From Adiantum capillus-veneris (taxonomy: Eukaryota; Streptophyta; Polypodiopsida; Polypodiales; Pteridaceae), in assembly GCA_014529385.2 (NCBI GenBank), contig CM043944.1, positions 67,203,395 through 67,267,394 on the forward strand: a stretch of DNA of 64,000 nucleotides, written 5' to 3'. The first letter of the stretch is position 1. Each line of letters begins with the position of its first letter. Below, piece by piece: positions 61,757 to 64,000 of the stretch. The translations under genes and the position numbers were made by a program. A model generated the notes under the pieces. The model made no database searches. It saw only the letters and a list, made by a program, of their open reading frames with translations, and had not been told where the DNA came from.

Positions 61757-62849
61757 CAAAGAAGAACCCATCATTGAATGCAAAGTAGGAACCAACCAAA
61801 TCAAAGCCAGAGCACTATTGGATTCAGGAGCTCAAGCTAACCTACTTTCACTCAGTTTGTATAGACAATTGACAAATGACACTAAACTACAAACTGCCAA
61901 GCAAGAGTTAAAGAGTTACTCTGAGAATTCAATCAAAACTGTCGGATGCACAGTTTTACATATACAGATTAACCAATATGTGTATCCTCATATGTTTTAC
62001 GTGGTTGAAGACCAAGCTACACAACATCCATTATTGCTAGGACAACCATGGCAGAAGCAATATAATGCAATGATTGACTGGAGTTCTAAATCAGTGCTTA
62101 TCAAATACGAAGGTGAAAGTCAATCAGTTAAGTTCACCAAAGGAGAAGAGCCAACTCCAAAGGACGAATCCAAAGACAAAGATAAACAACAACCAGAGAA
62201 AAAGAAGAAGCAATGGCAACCAAAAGTTTCTATACAACCGGATTGCTCATCGACGAGGAACTCTCAACATTGGATAAGGAAGACAAGCAACAATATAACA
62301 GCTCAACCTTGGAAAAAAACGGAGTCAAAGTTGGTATGGAGACCAAAAAAGGCTGTGCCAGAGAACACAAAGGTGGAAAACAGAGTCTTCAATACCAGAC
62401 AACAGAGTGATCCCCGACAATCAAGGACAGTGAAACAGATCTGGATTCCAAAGAAGTTCATGACGGCACAAAGCTATAGCAAGCAAATTTGGATCCCAAA
62501 GATTTGTAAACAGGAACTCCCTTCAATACAATCAACGGAAACTCCTAGGTATTTCAAGGCGAGGAAATCAACACACAGAACAAAGCAGGTTTGGGTCGCA
62601 AAGAGTTTGTGGCAAGCACAAGCAAAGCGGAAGCAGATTTGGATTGTAAAAAAAGACAACAAGGTAATGAAGAATCCATCTACTGATTCTACTACCAAAT
62701 TGCCAAAACCAACCCAAAACCCGACCACCAATCCATCAATCAAACAAAGAGCAGCTTTATTGGAAAGAATGTTGTATCGTCGCTCTACAATTGCATTGGG
62801 AACTTATGACCAAAACAACTACAATGCTTCACCCACAGACACTTCATAG
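61749..62849 (+). CDS. Element I accessory ORF: second retropepsin-like domain with W-repeat tail
   Basis: 366 codons on the coding strand, directly after integrase. Residues about 5-125 look like a complete retropepsin: EPIIECKVG, active site ALLDSGAQANLLSLSLY near residue 22, VLHIQINQYVYPHMFYVVED, and HPLLLGQPWQKQYNAMIDW near 95-113. The tail (130-340) is very basic and contains seven diverged repeats of the type K-Q-I/V-W-I/V-P/A-K. Pol of the same element already has a protease with LDSGAG, so this would be a second one. Its function is unknown. It could be a protease, a protease-derived RNA or nucleic-acid binding protein, or material captured from another element. Confidence 0.82.
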   Translation: MNDKEEPIIECKVGTNQIKARALLDSGAQANLLSLSLYRQLTNDTKLQTAKQELKSYSENSIKTVGCTVLHIQINQYVYPHMFYVVEDQATQHPLLLGQPWQKQYNAMIDWSSKSVLIKYEGESQSVKFTKGEEPTPKDESKDKDKQQPEKKKKQWQPKVSIQPDCSSTRNSQHWIRKTSNNITAQPWKKTESKLVWRPKKAVPENTKVENRVFNTRQQSDPRQSRTVKQIWIPKKFMTAQSYSKQIWIPKICKQELPSIQSTETPRYFKARKSTHRTKQVWVAKSLWQAQAKRKQIWIVKKDNKVMKNPSTDSTTKLPKPTQNPTTNPSIKQRAALLERMLYRRSTIALGTYDQNNYNASPTDTS

Positions 62850-62868
62850 TCGTCCGGGAGGACTCAGA

Positions 62869-62883
62869 TTAGGAGGGGGGGAG
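62869..62883 (+). promoter_or_regulatory. Element I polypurine tract
   Basis: TTAGGAGGGGGGGAGG is the expected plus-strand primer. Unusually, it is followed by TATACAGG, not by the TGTAACC start of the 5' LTR. Confidence 0.65.
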
Positions 62884-64000
62884 GTATACAGGAGCTACAA
62901 AGCAGCTACAAGCGGAAAAAACAAAGAAAAACAAAAATTATATTACAAGGGCAGTGTCTTACATGATTTTGCAATTTTTTATGTTTGATTGCGGATATTG
63001 ATAATATTTATGCCCTTATATACCTTGTTTTGCAACAAGAAGAGATCAAATGATGAATTTGGGTCTCTAGGTGTGTAAATATCACTAAATAAGAGTGTTT
63101 TTGGAGCTAAAAAGTGGAAAAAGTGGTAATCCAAGTCCAGAAATCACAAGGAAGTGTATATTCATATACACAGGGTTATCAGCTATTTATCATGTATGTT
63201 TGGAATTTTTTGGCTTCAATTTGATATTTTCCTTCATATTTTATGATTTTCTTAATAAAAATAAAAGAAAAATAAAAAAGCAGGTGAAATGAGATCGGAA
63301 AAAAGAAAAGAATAGACGGTGATGGTCCTAATGACAAGGGCAACCCAGGATAAAAATTGGGTACAATTCTGAAAAAGTTGCGGGAAGCCCGAAATGACAG
63401 AATTTTGGCAAAGTGGACAGATTTCTCAGAAACAGGTCAAACGGAGTCCAAATTGAGAAATTTCAAATCCTAAAGTGCATTTCACGACGAGATAGGAGCA
63501 CATGTCAAATTTGGTAACAAGTGATCCGAGAAGTCCGAAGTTAAGTATTTTTCACATCACTTTCAAGCTCATTTCCACTATTACCTTCTTGGAGAGAGCA
63601 AAGAGCACATAGGAGCATCCGACCTTCTACCGCCTTCTACGACTGCTACGAGAGCTCAGAGGACACCAGACATGAGAGGTAGACTCGTTGCCATAAGCTT
63701 TTGATGCTTATTGTTAACTTTTGTCGCGAAAACTCACCAAAACCAAGAAACAAGAGCAGACGGGGAATGGGGAAGAACGCTAGGTAGGGGCACAACCGCC
63801 CAACCAAACCTTGCAAGAACTTAGAGGTGGGTTACCCTAGTATAGGAGATGAGTTTCTAGCACTCAAAGCTCGAGAAAGAACGACTGGAAAAACCCTAGG
63901 TCAACAGAGCCTGCAAGAGGCAAACAGAAAAAAGTTGTCGGAACGACACAAAACTTCTCAGGAAGCTTAACAACATCGAGGGCAATGCAACCATGGAGTA
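62884..64000. other. Tail after the element I PPT
   Basis: 1.1 kb without a recognised gene. No match to the 5' LTR (50886-51815) was seen. It may be a long 3' untranslated part, with the 3' LTR beyond the window, or a different sequence joined there. Confidence 0.5.

Larger units (their letters stand above)
50886..64000 (+). mobile_element. Element I: large, fairly intact Ty3/gypsy with accessory 3' ORF
   Basis: A 930-bp LTR, tRNA-Asp-type PBS and long leader precede gag (two blocks). Then come PR-RT-RNH-IN and, after integrase, an extra ORF with a second retropepsin-like domain. A purine tract at 62869-62883 follows. No chromodomain is present. The 3' LTR was not seen before the window ends. 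Lesions: a stop between gag blocks and frameshifts near 56435, 56590, 60600-60700 and 61145, with frame changes near 61620 and 61750. Copies A and F are older members of the same family. Confidence 0.9.

Overview
The window reads as intergenic DNA from a large, repeat-rich land-plant genome. No ordinary host gene could be identified. Almost everything recognisable is an LTR retrotransposon: Ty3/gypsy elements (two chromoviruses, one Tat-like element with a second RNase H, three non-chromodomain families) and Ty1/copia elements, plus one LINE fragment, minisatellites and one tRNA-like sequence. Primer binding sites match the 3' end of plant initiator tRNA-Met (TGGTATCAGAGC) or the TGGCGCC-G type usually assigned to tRNA-Asp. 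The species cannot be named. The mix (a large non-chromoviral gypsy family, a gypsy family whose RT has FLDD, deep nesting) would fit a gymnosperm, fern or other large-genome plant, but that is inference.

Layout. Nest 1 (about 1030-16800): a degraded gypsy copy A (+) is split by chromovirus B (-, 1809-15421), which is split by a nearly complete copia element C (-, 4652-9809). B has TGT...ACA LTRs, a tRNA-Met PBS, a PPT and a chromodomain remnant. Next comes D (+, 16807 to about 22370), a Tat-like gypsy with LTR, PBS, protease, RT, two RNase H domains, integrase and PPT. From 22.4 to 28.0 kb there are only remnants: a copia-type LTR with PBS (J), AT-rich DNA, a ~90-bp diverged array, a 43-bp minisatellite and a LINE endonuclease fragment.

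Nest 2 (28040-64000): gypsy copy F (-, same family as A and I) is split by a small chromovirus E (-, 28630-33462) and is cut at 34860 by gypsy G (+). G's 3' LTR is cut at 42317 by gypsy H (-), and H's gag is cut at 50886 by gypsy I (+), which runs off the right edge. Each insertion falls inside the preceding element, so relative age reads F > G > H > I, and A > B > C.

Element I is the least decayed gypsy and the most interesting object. It has a 930-bp TGT...ACA LTR with a TATA box, a PBS, and a 1.4-kb leader carrying four copies of a long palindrome around TACGCGTA. Gag is in two in-frame blocks separated by one stop, with two shortened zinc knuckles. Pol has PR-RT-RNH and then an apparent tandem duplication of the HHCC module of integrase. 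Downstream of integrase lies an extra ORF with a second retropepsin-like domain and a basic tail of W-containing repeats. Element H carries a different, broken extra coding region between integrase and its 3' LTR. Every element shows at least one lesion, so none is clearly autonomous as sequenced.
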